A stretch of DNA of 64,000 nt from Ampullaceana balthica. Lineage: Eukaryota > Mollusca > Gastropoda > Lymnaeidae. A program made the position numbers and the translations under genes. Location of the stretch: positions 2,219,313 through 2,283,312 of the forward strand of contig CALYLW010000038.1 in assembly GCA_944989445.1 (NCBI GenBank), read 5' to 3'. The notes under the pieces are model-generated. The model was given only the letters and a program-made list of their open reading frames with translations, searched no databases and had not been told where the DNA came from. Positions 1 through 14,200 of this stretch are shown in pieces. How positions within the stretch are numbered: the first letter of the stretch is position 1; each line of letters opens with the position of its first letter.

Positions 1-2161
1 TAAAAAGATGAAACAAGTGCTCCTAATCAAAGCATTTAGGAGGCATATGATATTTCAAAAGCAAGTGTGAAATAAAAAGTTGGGAAAAGCCTTGCTGGAG
101 TATTAGATTGAATTTTTATGTAAGGACATGTTTTTTGTAGTATTTTTTTACAAGAATTTATTACTTTAAGAATTTTGGTTTTAAATGAGGTATTTTATCG
201 TGGCCCGGCTGACAAGTTACTTAGCACCCACAAAGTTTAAGCTGGAAATCTTCTAATCATTGAAAAATATTACATAAAAGCAGAAATTCAAATATATAAT
301 TCAATAGTAACAGTAGTTCACACCTGCAAAGACAAATGGATGTCATTCACATTTAGTAGCAACCTAATCATTGGGTCTTCACATCAGCTGACCCTGCATT
401 GTAAAACATGCACTGTGACTCACTGTGAGCATTTGTATGGCTTAGTTATAATTAGCTACTACTTATTTTATAAATCATCTTATTTGCATTGTTATTATTT
501 CAGTCATTTCCGAGTATGAATTTTTAGTCAGGAGATCCAATTAAATTAAATTATCTTGACAAATTTATCAAACAATCATAGTTTTGCAATAAACAACCCC
601 AAAATAGGATCCCCCCTCCCCTATGCGTACATACAAATTAGCGCTGCGCCCCTGAAAAATTAATTTTAAGTCATAGTCACAAGATATTGGTTTCACTCTT
701 TATAGTTTTTTGTAATATCATCTTTTTCATGTTGAAATAATTAAAGAAATACAATAGAACATTCAAATTCACAGTAATTAAAAGTTCAGAATTTCGTTTG
801 CATTAAATTATAAAAAATTATTGCATATGGGTCTCGAATGCCGTTTGCAGTGGTTTACGTTACTAGGCTTAGTATTATGCAAATTAAATTTGTTGTGCGT
901 AAGTACACATTCAGTCGAGACCCCCCCTACCCTCCCCGTATGCAAAATTCCATTAAATAAACACCCCCCTCATTGTGTACGTAATATATGGATGGCCCCT
1001 TATTGTATAAATAAGGATTGTTTGAATTGGTGGATTAATATGTGCAGAAATTTTTTTTGTAAACAAAATGTAAATAAATTTCTGCTGGTTCTCACCCAGG
1101 CAGAAACAAAATGTACACGCACTTTTAGTGTGTATGTACCCAGTACCATACTATTTGGATGGCCCCTAGAATCAAGTCGAATCTGAAACTTTCATGAAAA
1201 AGCTGAAAACATATTTGTTTGAAAATTATTTTATTAATATCACAGCAGATGTTTCAACATTGATGTCCAGTGAATGTCAAAAAGTTTATGATGATTGAAA
1301 CTATGAAAAAGGTTGTGTATCATATATATGGATGGCACTTGGCACATAGCACTTCTTAAGAAAATGTTGATAAATTAAAATATATTTCCTGTCCTTTACA
1401 AAAAATTCAACGCTATTCTTGCATTCTATTTCTATCAGAGTAATGATGATTATAACAATGTGCTCTTTTAACATTTGAATTTAAAAATTAAAGATTCATA
1501 AAATGGAGCTATTTCTCAATTTCCATATGTTGGAATTATTGTTAAAGGTTCATATATGTGTTCAGAACATCGGCTCATCTATATAAGTCCACAAAAGAAA
1601 TGGTACTACACTACGAATGTCCTGGCACATTTTTTATCCTCTTCCCAAATTGCCATAAATTGTTGGTACAGATGAGGCCCGTTTATCACAAATGGTCTGA
1701 AATTTATGGACTTTCCAAACTTTCATTAGCTGAACAGCCATTCTGATGTTGATTCAGAAAACTGAAAAAATAAAAATTGAACATTAAACCTTAAAGATTT
1801 CTTTTATTACTTTAAATCACAGTTAGGAATGAATAATTTATTTAAAAATTGTGTCATGTTTGTCTTTCATGCATTATTAGAGGGAAATATTTTGTTCTAA
1901 CTAAATAGGACTAAACTAAAACTTTATATTGTCTCATGAGAAAAACAAATGGAAGATTGGAGCAATATTATTATAAATAAATCAAGTTTCCAGAGGAGAC
2001 ATCAAGACAGACTAGTCAAAAATCAAACATCAGGATGAATGATTGACAGAAATCAAAATAAACGTATGTTGACATCACAATAACTATTTTAAAGAATGGA
2101 GGTAACTTGTATCAAGTGAGAGAAGATTCTTTTACCTTAATCATGCGACCAAAGGTGTGTC
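1..2161. other. Region downstream of LRRC71, no gene seen
   Basis: AT-rich sequence beyond the LRRC71 stop codon. I see no coding exon. Around 900-1170 there are two short stretches ending in TGGATGGCCCC that resemble degenerate right ends of the GGGGCCGTCC MITE family found elsewhere in the window, without clear left partners. A minus-strand AATAAA (TTTATT on plus at 1803-1808) lies about 355 bp past the stop codon and could serve as the LRRC71 polyadenylation signal; this is only a positional guess. Confidence 0.5.
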
Positions 2162-2269
2162 CTAACGCTCTGACTCTGATGATGTAGAGTGTTTGTACCA
2201 GGGATCTTTCTGCACCATCATTTCTGTCAACTTTCTTAAACTTTCACTGTTAGAAGGGACTGAGTTCTT
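2162..2269 (-). CDS. LRRC71: LRRC71 terminal exon with stop codon
   Basis: 36 codons including TAG at 2162-2164, acceptor GTTGTTCAACAG. It encodes [20 protein letters not shown] then [15 protein letters not shown]. The KN...P...EMM..KDP pattern matches the family's KNCFAPQ...QELMLPRDP end. Phase 0, as the upstream exon requires. Confidence 0.88.
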   Translation of the reverse strand, partial: KNSVPSNSESLRKLTEMMVQKDPWYKHSTSSESER

Positions 2270-5200
2270 CTGTTGAACAACCAATTGGAAGTCATTCAAT
2301 AAGTTTGGAAATAATCAGTGAATTCACCTGCTCATCAATCAATGAATTGGTCTATCAACTGAATGCTCATGTCAATTTATTACTAAGCTGATGCGTCATT
2401 CTGCCAGTTAATAAATCGGTCATATCAATCTTTCTGTCTGTTACTGTTACTCAGCCTATCAATTCATCAATCGTTTAAGTTGTCAATGCATCGTCACTCA
2501 GTCAATTCATTAAAAATCATTCCAAAAATTCAATGGGCCTTTGTGAATAATCGCCTTTATCTGTGATACATTTCAAACAACTGAATTATTTCTCTGTGAG
2601 AATATAAGATCGAACCTCCACAATAACCTGGATATCTCCAGCTGATGATATAACAATGATTAGCTTGCACGAGATACATAACATCTCCCAACATTTCCCC
2701 ATGTTATAAAGTATCTGTGTACCCTAGCTACCACCCTCTAAACCCCAATAACCATTATAAGTTATTATTTTTCCTTTAAGTGCATGAATGGATAATGATA
2801 AAATAAATTTAAAAAAACAACCCCGTAAAAACAAAGTTTTTGACTATAAATCCCTTATATATGAGACATAACTAAAAGTATTGATTATGTTCAAAAGTGA
2901 CAAACATTTACAGACTGAAACCGAAATTATCTCCCCTGGCTTTAAACCTGGGGGAAGGGGGAGGGGGTGTGGACATGGACGGGTGGTGTCAACACGTTAA
3001 CTCAACTCCAGGTGGTTTACCTGGTTTAAACACGAGATGTGTTCACCGGTGGCTGGCCTGAAGTCAAGTGACCCGTAAAATGTAAACGATACCGACCGCT
3101 ACATATAGTTTATATAGATAAACTAAAAATGCATTAATTTAATTACGATACGTTCGATCGATCTGAAATTTTGATACGATGCATTGTTAGGTGACACGGG
3201 TCCGTGTGTCAAATTTCAGCTCGATGGCTTCTCTGGAAGTGGGTCATTTTCGACTTTTGTTTTCCGTAGGCGGGCGGGCCCAAGACAGAGACGGCGGTGA
3301 AGTTAATATAAGAGATTTCACCTGCTTAATATAAGAGGTTAATATAAGAGATTTAAAAAGGAAATAAATCAGAATGAATTAATTTAATGAGCCCCATGGA
3401 GCTTCAGATCGTTGACTGATGTGGTAGCGTAGTTACGCTTGCCTAAACAATTACGCGACGACATATCCAGTGGGCAGCCAGGGATATCAACAAATAACAG
3501 TGGATCTCAACATTGAGCTTTGAAATAAGGCAGCTAAACAATTTGCAGTGTAATGTATCAGTACCCAGTACCTTAATTAAACAACCCGTAAAAACTAAGT
3601 TTGACTATAAATCCCTTATATATGAGACATTAAAAGTATTGATTATGTTCAATATAATATGCACCGCAGGACAGACTAGCATAAACATTTACAGATCGGG
3701 AGTATATTATAAAAAGTATGTTCAATATAATACGCACTGCGCGACAAGAAAACATTAAAAAGGTTGTTCAATATAGTACGCATCGCGCAACAGTCTAGCA
3801 CAAAAATTTACATGCTTCATAGAGATACATAGAGATAAACTAAAAATTCATTAATACAGTAATTTAATTTTGATAGAGCGCATTGTTAGGTGACAAAAGT
3901 CTATGTGCAAAATTTCAGCTTGATAGGATCACGGTAAGTGTGTCCTTTTTTACGTTTGTTTTTCAGCGGGACCACGACAAACAGAGATCACGACAGACAA
4001 GCCCGTGAAGTTATTATAAGGGATTTCAAAAGTTATGAAAACTACCAAAAACAGAAATAACATACCAAAATGAAAGCAACAAAAAACAATTCAACAGATA
4101 AATAATTGCTTTTCGTTTATCGGTATAACTTTAGAACATTATGCCACTACCAATGCAAAGGTTTGCAGGTTAATAATAGATGTAGGTTAAACAGGGAAGG
4201 CTAAGGACCATTATGATAAAATAATAAAAGTGGCTTAATACTAGAAAAGCCATTCACCAAAAAAAAGGAGAACTTAAAATTTTTTATAAAAACTGAACCA
4301 GCCCCTGCTAGAAATACTTGTAGCAGTGAGCAGGCTAAATGAAATAATTAACCTTAAAAACACTTTTTAAAAACTAGTCTTATATTAAAAATGCACTAAT
4401 TTTCTACTTTTTAGTCTACGCATTTTACAGTAAGTGCAAAGCCAGCTTACCTTTTGACTATAAATCCTTTATATATGAGACATAACTAAAAGTAGTGATT
4501 ATGTTCAAACGCGACATTTACAGACTGAAACAGAATGATCTGCCCTGGTTTTTATCTCCCCTGGGCGCAGGGACGGTAGGGGGTGTGAACAGTGAAGGTC
4601 GGCGTCAACGCGTGAACTGGGCACGTGAAAAAATTATAAACAAATAGTTGGACGGACGGTTCCGATTAAACTTACAAAGCAAGCTAATATAAGACTAGTA
4701 ATAAAAATGGCAGGATAAACTGGTGACAAAATAACATTCCAATGAAATTAATTTATTTTATATTTCTTATTTATTCACCATTAATTTTTAAAAAAATGTA
4801 AATGTAAATGAATAAATTGTTAAAAAATTAAAATTCATTTAATTTTAATGTAAAGTGTCATTCAAGTTCAAGTCATTGGGATAATGAGTTGTTTCCCATG
4901 GCATTTTCAGTTTTCTTTGATTCTGTAAATAAAGAGTAGATATCATTTAATCTCATCTCTAATGAGGTAATCATCAAAACCACACTGTCAACATCAGCTC
5001 CTCATAACCATCATCTACGTTGTCTACATCCGCCCCCACCCATAACACCATCTTCTTTATCAACTTCAGCTCCCTTTTTCAATGTCAGTCACTACCCCTT
5101 TGTCAAGATCAGTCTATTTTACCAACATGGCTTCGCTTTATCAACACCATATCACCCCCTTTTTTTTCAACATCATTACCAGGCTCATTGTCAAAATTTA

Positions 5201-8200
5201 TCCTTTCCCCTTCTTAGTCCACATCAACTGCTATGTTACCGGTACAGTAAATGAAAATATTGAATATAGTAGTAGACCTTCACGCAAATGTAAGGTAACA
5301 TAAATACGAGTAGAGCCATCAAATTTTGGGCAGGACTTACAAGTAGTATAAGTCTCATTAAGCCAGCACCTCCTTGTTTGTGGTCATCTGCGCTTAGTGT
5401 TGTCTGGTACTGAATAGCTTTCAATAGTGATGCCACACCTTCTTCTCCAATCATGTTTCCTAGAGGAAAATAAAGCATGAATTTGACATCAGTCCATGCC
5501 CAACCTAAAACAGGCACATCATAGCACAGCAGCATTTGCCAGAAAAAATGGTAATAAAATAAAAAATATGAGAAATTTACGTAGCATTGGTACACCAGCC
5601 AAGGGACTGGCCTCACCGTGCTCCTCACAAAAAAAATCTGGTAAAAGTGTACATTCAAATTCATTACAAGACATTCATATTCATTTCAATCATAATTAAA
5701 CAAAAAATATAATGACATGAATGAAACATGTAAGCTATGTTTATCTATTAGACATGTTCCAGACACACTGATGTTTTCCACATCCTATGACCTTCCAGAC
5801 ACGTCATATCTGCTGTAAAATTGATTTTTTAATTTTTCATCAACTCATTACGTTATTTCAAATTTCAAAAGCAGTAATGACGATAATGATAACAAAGTTG
5901 GAGACAATTTATGGCAAACCCAACGCAACATTTCATGTTGGATGCATAGCTACATCTGGTGGGAAAGTATAGAAATCAATTAGTTCAACACAACACACGG
6001 ATAAACATAACAGATGCAGGTCATGATACCTCAATGGATTCAAACATGGACAACTCAACACACACGGATCAACTGGACCAACTTCAGCCAGTCAAGATCT
6101 AACTCACACTGTTGTTGTTGAGTCAGCTTTTTAGCTATAATTTTCTGTATCTGTCAGTATTTGAGCAAACTTCTGGTTCCGTATCCTTCATTGCTTGGGC
6201 AAACATATCCAACATTGTTTGGGCAAACATATCCATTATTGTTTAAAAGAAAACGTATCCACCATTGTTTAGGGTGACTTACTTGATAAATTCAGGCTGA
6301 CAAGGACTCGATTGCCAGGTATCCACAAATGTCCATCCATGAAATCAGCTGTTTCAGACATTAATGGATTCAGCAAATCATTGGCATCTGCATTCTAAAG
6401 ACAAGACAATCTTGCTGTTAATAGAGTGTGGAAATGATCCTATCTAAACCTAAGTTAAACATCTGAGTGTGTATAAAATATTTCAGTCATTAATGCAATT
6501 TAATTTCAATCTAAGTCTTATTATTAAGTACTGTTGAAATTTTCATTTTTTTGGTAAAGACATTTTTTAAAATAAATATGTTTATGCTGTACAATGTCAT
6601 TTCTAGTGGTACAATCCATCAATAGGGCATTTCTTATTGTGGGACAATATGTAATTTCTTGCATGGTACAAAATGATATATGCTTTCATTTTAATTAACT
6701 AAGGAAAGAAATTTTAATCTAATGACATACACCTGCAAATATTTCTAGATCAAAGCAACCGCGTGTTTATAGAGCTTTTACTTAGTGTAAGATGAATTAA
6801 GAGTGAGGTTTATTTTTAATTTCTAAATATTATCCCTTTGTGGTAAAGACAATTAAATTTAAAATCTTGCATTATAAAAAAGCAATACTGTCCTAAAACT
6901 AATATAAAATTGATTGTATAAACTCTTCTAAGCATCAATGAATTTTGTTCCAATTTGTTTAATACTTTGTTACAAAACTATCATTGAAGAAAGAATTTAA
7001 AAATAGATAAACTTACCCAAGACTTAAAGTAAAACTTAAGATTTGCATTTAGAAATATTAATGAGCAACCAATATAACTACTTGATGTCATATGATTGAA
7101 TGATCTGCATAAACAATTATCAAAGTTACTGACCATTTTCCCCACGGGTGGCATTCAGGGTAGAATATGATTAGCAAAGTATGCACACCGAGTGTATGGA
7201 TGTGAGATAGCAACTGTTACTGTTATATATAACACAAGGAAATGTTTCATGCTGAGTACAATTGAAAACATTCATTTTGAATTAAAATTTATGAGAAGTG
7301 AAAACAGTTTTTTTATTTTATTTTATGGCTGCCTCAAATTGCGTAACTGAAATACAATTTTCTCACATAAGTGGTTCAATGAAAAAAACTCAGAGAGGTC
7401 TGGATTATTAGTGGTTAGATGATTAGTCTTAGTAGACATAAGACATAGATACAATTGTGACCAAAAAAAAAGAACCAGGTAATACAACCCACATAATAGG
7501 ATTTAAATGATGTGCAGACCTAACGGATGTGAGCAATTTATCAAAACACCATATTTCATGTGTGCATTTTGTCAACATCATGTGTGAATTTTACCAATGT
7601 ACTTTAATCGTTTGCGGGTCGCAATAACTAATAGGGCTATTAAATTGTATTTCTAAAAGTTTAAGATTTCATATCATCTCAGTTGAATCAGAAATTGCAA
7701 GCCTATAATTTGACATCTGTTTTAAAACTATTCCCAATGCACCAAATCTGTAAAAAAAAACTAACATAAACTGTCTGTTTTTTACAGCTATCTTTTGTTA
7801 AGAAAAATCTATGATTTAGAAATTTCGTTTGGTTATGACTACAGTCAGACCTCCCTAAGTCGAACTTCCCTAAGTCGAAAACCTCCCTATATCGAATTAA
7901 TTGTTAGGTGCCGGCCAAATTCTGCGCCTATTACACCATTTTCCCTAACTCGAAAACTCTGTAAGTTGAATTTTGTTCCCGGTCCCTTTGACTTCGACTT
8001 AGCGAGATCCGTCTGTATTTAGCTCTATTCTTTGATAACTGTAATTTTTGTAAGAGCTATCTGTTTAGTTATGTCCCTTGGTAATTACTGTAATTTCTTT
8101 ACATCTGTCCTTTGTTTCAAAATGTCTTTAGTCTATAAATTTGTACTTAGTTTAGATCCATCATTAAATACCTTTAATTTTATAGAGGTACTGTGATCCA

Positions 8201-11200
8201 CTGTGGAGTGATTGAATTATAGAGAATTGTGAATTATGTATCAGTAATGTTTGTATCTTTTTGCACACTGGGGATATTTTTTAAATTATTTTTTTCCCTT
8301 TCTGCTACCATTGTAGAAAAGTGTGCATGTTTATGTTATGAACTCCATTGATCTCATGTTATTTTATTTTATTAGTAGACATCTTGGGTCAGCAAACTCA
8401 GTGATTTTATAGGGCCAACTAAAATACTTCAGTGTTTGATCGCTGAAAACATACAGAGAAACTGTATGATAAAAAGTGATATAATGTGTCTAATTTTGTG
8501 ACATGGGTAAAAGTAAGGTGGTTTGATGTGTCTCATTTTGTGACATATGTAAAAGGTGGTTTGAGGAGTCTCATTTTGTGACATATGTAAAAGGTGGTTT
8601 GAGGAGTCTCATTTTGTGACATCTAAAAGGTGGTTTGAGGAGTCTCATTTTGTGACATATGTAAAAGGTGGTTTGAGGAGTCTCATTTTGTGACATATGT
8701 AAAAGGTGGTTTGAGGAGTCTCATTTTGTGACATATGTAAAAGGTGGTTTGAGGAGTCTAAATTTGTTACTTTGGTATTAATCAGATCATGTAATGTGTT
8801 TACATTTATAGCTTTCTTAATCATAAAGGATTTACTGTAGTTTGATGAAGAAAAGCAATTTTTTTAATGCAAATGGTAAAACAAATGTAACCTTTGTTGA
8901 CATTGACAATGAAGAATTGTAAAATGTAATTTCCATTATTATCTGTAGAGTTGTAAGAAAAAGTGGCCATTATGCTTCAGTTTGCTAACCCCTGTAGTTG
9001 ATTATACAGACACACACACACACAAAAAAGAGAAGATTAATTCCCCTCAATTAGAAGTGAACTGAATTGTGAACTTAAAATTGAAAATGACAAAACTCTC
9101 ACCAAGTGATCAAAATCCTGAGCCACAGTAAGAAAACAAGTTGAAGTGTTACTGATAATAATTATAACTTAAAGGAATAATTTCAACAATTCATGGCCTG
9201 TATTTAATTTCCATTTTGTTAAAGGATGATCATATTGAAACAAGCTGAAGTTATTCTTAGAATCCAAAAATAACTCTTCAAGTAATCTGGATAAGCTTAC
9301 AGTAGTAATGGAATAAGTGCAAAGTGTTGTAAATAAAAATTATAATATTTTGCGATAAAAATAAAATAATCGAGCCTTGTTAAGTATAATACCTATCTTT
9401 GACAAAATAGCAAATTTAAATTAAAAAATAAGAAATTTGTTATTGAAATAAGAATTCCTAAGATTGATGTTGGGTAAAGAATAATTTCTTCATGTAGAAA
9501 AAATTAGAAAATCTCAGACCTCAAATGTAGGTGAACGATCATCAACTTTACGAAAACATTTTGTCTGATAATGGAATCATAGGTGTGGGCTACGTTTATT
9601 TACAAAAAATATGTCAGTATTCTAAGCTTGTATGAAATACAGGTACCAGTACCTCGTTCTCTGCGACTGTAGTCCGACCTTTGGTATTCTTCTTGTCTTT
9701 GGTAGTCTTACTCACTGCCTTGGCCACCTCTGTTGCTGTGGCTGCACATAACCAAAACACAAGAAATTGAACAATAGCTTAAAAAAAATTACAGTTCAAT
9801 TGAATTCATTTCAGGTTAGTATTACTAACCAGTTCATTTAAATTAAATAATTTTGGAATAAATCATGAGCATTTTTATGACTGAGAATGTTTTTTAATTT
9901 TGTTTCATCTAAATTATATATTAAATGAAAAAATTAAGCATACTAATCGTACATCTTTTATTTCATTAGTTTGTATATTTTTCAAGGTTAATTATATGGA
10001 AATGCTTTATTGGATTAATATTGAAATATTTTTAAGAAAAACCAATCCTTAAATTATATAAAAAATATGCAAACTGCAAACATCTTTTTGAATTTTAAAA
10101 CAATAGTAAAGACTATGCTACAAAGTCTAATAATGTTAGTGTAAATGATCTCATAGATTAATATGAGTTAGGTTGACTTTTTCATTCAGTGCCAGTATTT
10201 AATAATTACTGTAGCTGGGAATTTTTTAAAGCCCATTAATTCTATTTGTAAAAGTTGAAGGATAAAATGAAATGAAACATAAGAAATTAAAGGTTGAAAA
10301 CAGGTAGCAAAGGAAAAGAAAATACATCAAAGGCGATGAAGAATCAAAAATAGTTTGTGGCAGGAATTTGTAAGTTAATTACTAGGTATTAATTAATATT
10401 TTTTGACATCCGTTTTTACAGAAATCAACATATCTTTGAAGAATATGAATATGATGTGCTAAAATGAAAAGGACTATATTTTAAAAACAAATTATTTAAA
10501 CACTAATTTATTAAAGCACTGATAGCATTGTGAGGTGTTATAATAAGAGAAATAAAAGGATATTATTAGATATTAATGGTCAAACTGATATTTATTGACA
10601 AAACGAAATGGGTAACCTTAAAATGAAAGAAATAATTTGACTATGAGTATTTGAGTACAGGCCACACAACAATGATTATGAAGTCTAGTTCTAGGACATG
10701 GGCTCTACTAGAATTTCCATGGAGCTAAAGGGAGCTAAGAGAAAACAGCTCTTTGCAAACAAAGTGAATGTGTTTCTTTTTTTATAGGTATAAAAAAAAT
10801 AACTGCTAAGAGTACTGACATAGCCATGGAAACAATAACAAAACTTTCTTTGTAAAGGCTTTCTTCTGTAGAACACCTATGCTGAGAAGAGTTAGTTAAA
10901 CAAGAAGGCTCAATCCAAAATACAAAAATCCATCAGCTTGATGAACTAAATATCTCACAAGGAGGTCATTTTATTTGTATTCCACTTCCCATCATCTTAT
11001 TTTTATACTAAATAAATGCATAGTACCGGTATGAGATTTAAAAGGAATGGAGTTCAAACACTAAATATTTATATTAAATGTGCTGTATGTACATCTTGTT
11101 TTAGTATGCTATGGTGTAAATACTCATAGTTTTTTTTAAAGTACAAAATACTGTATATAATAATCTTAAAATATTTAGTAAAGGTTTTCTATGTAATTAT

Positions 11201-14200
11201 GTGCTTAATGATTTTTTAGCAATGGTGCTTTAAGTACAATATGTTTTTTTTTACATAAGGTGTGTCGCATACGCTCTATATATTACAAGTTGGAGGTCAA
11301 AAGGAATAGTCTTCCGGGAAGTATACATGATTAAATATGACAATCATGCAGGTTCCCATGTTGGCTATGTAAGATACGTGACAGACATTGAATGCTCTAA
11401 CAGCCTATCTTCATACTAGGCACATATCAACATGCTGGACAGGGGTTCAATCATTTACCACTGGCAACCAATTTTATAGCTGCTTTGAAAACCATGGAGC
11501 CTTGAGGATAGACGAGCAAGAGAAGTGGAGATCAAAGTGTTATTTCATTATATTTTTTAACTGTTGGGCTATATTGCAGTTCTTCAATATCCAAATAAGG
11601 CTATTTATTTGACATGATTGTTTAGCAATAAAAAATCTGTTAAAAATATACATATGTAATTTATATTTACTTAATGATGAAAATTTAAAAAAAAATCCTC
11701 TCACTTGAATTAAAGCTTGGAGAAATTATCTGACTTAATTTTTTTTTATAAAAAGAAAAGTATACCTTTATTTAATAATTTAAAATTAATACTTAAGATC
11801 AAATTGAGTGATGGCAAATGTTTGTATTAGTATTATACATTTTAAATTGATAGTCTCGTTATTTCATGTACATATTGGTTGTGAAGCATGCATACCTTAA
11901 TTAATATAAAATACAAGTTGGCAAAGCATGCATAGATCCAGGTATTATATTTTACTGGTAGGGTAATTAAAGATAAATTTTATATATGAAATGCATGACG
12001 GTAATCTCATGCAATAAGTAGAGTAGCAAGTCAGATATAATCATTAAATTAAAAAAAAACAACTTTTTATCCAATCAAAGTTTGATTTCATAATTCAAGA
12101 GACTTAAACGAAACTCTTCATCTGCTTTAAAGAAAAATTTGTAGTGATACTTTTAGCTGCTATTTTCAATATCCCTAAATGGAAACATAAAATTAGTTTA
12201 AAATATAAGGATTAATTATTAATTTTCACACTTAAGGAAAAGGATATTAATATTATTGATTTAAAAAAAATATTAAAATCATAAATTATTATTTTAAAAA
12301 GTCCGTGTAGATTAAAAAATGAAGTCATTTAAGTAGTTTACAGTATTATGGTAAAAATCATTTGTATATTTCAAAAATATATCACACAAAATATAATTCA
12401 GCATTATCTATTTTAAGTTTAGGAAAAAAGTGATTTTTATATGTAAGTTGAAAAAAAACCTTTGTTAAGTCTATTAAGGATTAAAAAACAAAAAGTATTA
12501 CAAAGATAAAATTCAGAAATAAAATTGTTCTTATGCAACTTTGTTCATGAAGTGCAAAAAGCAAAGCAAGCTATTAGTGCCATTAGAAAGCTGGCTATAA
12601 TATACAGAGAAAAAGTTGTGCACAATTTGTTAAGTGTATAAAAAAAATAATAAGAGATAAATTTAGTTTATAAAAATTTATTTGAAAAAAAAGGGTATTT
12701 AGTTGATACATTCAAAGTAAAAAGTAAATTCTACTTCGTGCCATGCTTTTATCTATGCCCACTCACCGCTGGACATGCGGCCAGAAGCAGCATTTTGATT
12801 GGCTGACAATGAAGATTGGTATCAAACGGGATTTTTATAGTTGTAAGATAATATAAGTGTAATGGGGTGCAAAGTGAATTAGCAAGCACTTCTGTTAATA
12901 GTAACACAATATTTCATGGGGTTGCATTAGGTTATTTTCATTGAATTTTTATTACACTACACAATGGCTGAGATGGGGCCATTTGTTTTATGCTTTTGTT
13001 AAAATCTGTAATATATAGATTTGTGGTTCTAAAATTTTTTAACATATCTTGTCCACTTTGAATAAGAGTATTATTACCAGTATATAGCAAAGCTAAGTAA
13101 ATTAACCATTTTGTTTTGAATGATATAAAGGAGCTTGTTATGAGAGGAAATGCAGACTTCATGCGTAAATTGAGGACAAGCGAATCTTGTACCAAATGTT
13201 TAATGTGGAAGCAGCTAACAAGCTGGGGTGATTATAGATTTACTATTTTGAAACCAAAAAGAAAGTAACTTTCTTTTTTAACTTTAAATTTAACATTTAA
13301 AGGAACTAGTAAATAATAAATGGTATTCGTTTTGGAAAACGGGAAACTATAAATTATATTAATTCTAATTGATAGATATTTTGGTTATTATCATCAACAA
13401 AGTGTAAATCGGTACAGTTTAAATCTACATTAATAATTTCTATTTTCACTTTGCTCCTTGCAGTGACCATTGTGGTTCAATCAATTATTTTAGAGACAGA
13501 ATGGACTCATGCCCTCCTACATAAAATATCACTGAACATTTGGGAAAAGCATACTCAAAATAAATAATGTTTTTAGGGAAAAAATATTTTTTCTAGGTAC
13601 CCTGGTACATTAATTTTTTAAAAACAGGTTTACGCTTTTTAAAACAAATGTCATAAATATGAGATCCATCCACATTCCCAATCAAGGGAAAATTTTTAAA
13701 ATTAATTTTCAAAATTGGTAATGTTCTTTCGCTATAAATGTTGGCAATATTATTAGTTTTCAGAAGATTTTTGTCACTGTTAGTATCAGCAGACATGTAT
13801 TGGTAGAGTTTATCACTTTGAGTATTGGTATTTTTCTGTCACAATAAGCATTGGCAGATTTAGAAAAGCGTTGGTAGTCTTCTATTTAAATAAAATGAAT
13901 AAACTAATAAAGCAAGAAACTAAAGGTTTAGCTTGTTCAGCAATAACGTTTAAAATGTAAAAAGTGGTAGTAAAAGTAGACTGTGGTTTATGGAGGATGC
14001 TAAAATTATTTTTTTTAGCAATGTCAAGAAATATATAAGAAAACTTGCAGATGTCAAGTGACATTGAGAAAACTTGCGGATGTCTAGCTATATCCAGAAA
14101 ACTTGCAGATGTCAAGTGACATCAAGAAAAGTTGCAGTAGACAGCTAGGTAATAAAGAAAATATGAATATTTCTAGTAAAAATCAAGGATACTGGCAGAT

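Larger units (their letters stand above)
6395..9652. other. LRRC71 intron with pogo-type MITE, 38-bp minisatellite and (CA)n
   Basis: AT-rich intron. Apart from the MITE at 7842-8015, the minisatellite at 8487-8760 and a short (AC)n at about 9008-9024, I see no coding exon or other structure. Confidence 0.6.

Noticed and set aside
11385..11530. Possible tRNA-like B box (GGGGTTCAATCATT)
   Set aside because: No A box at the right distance and no cloverleaf; isolated motif.
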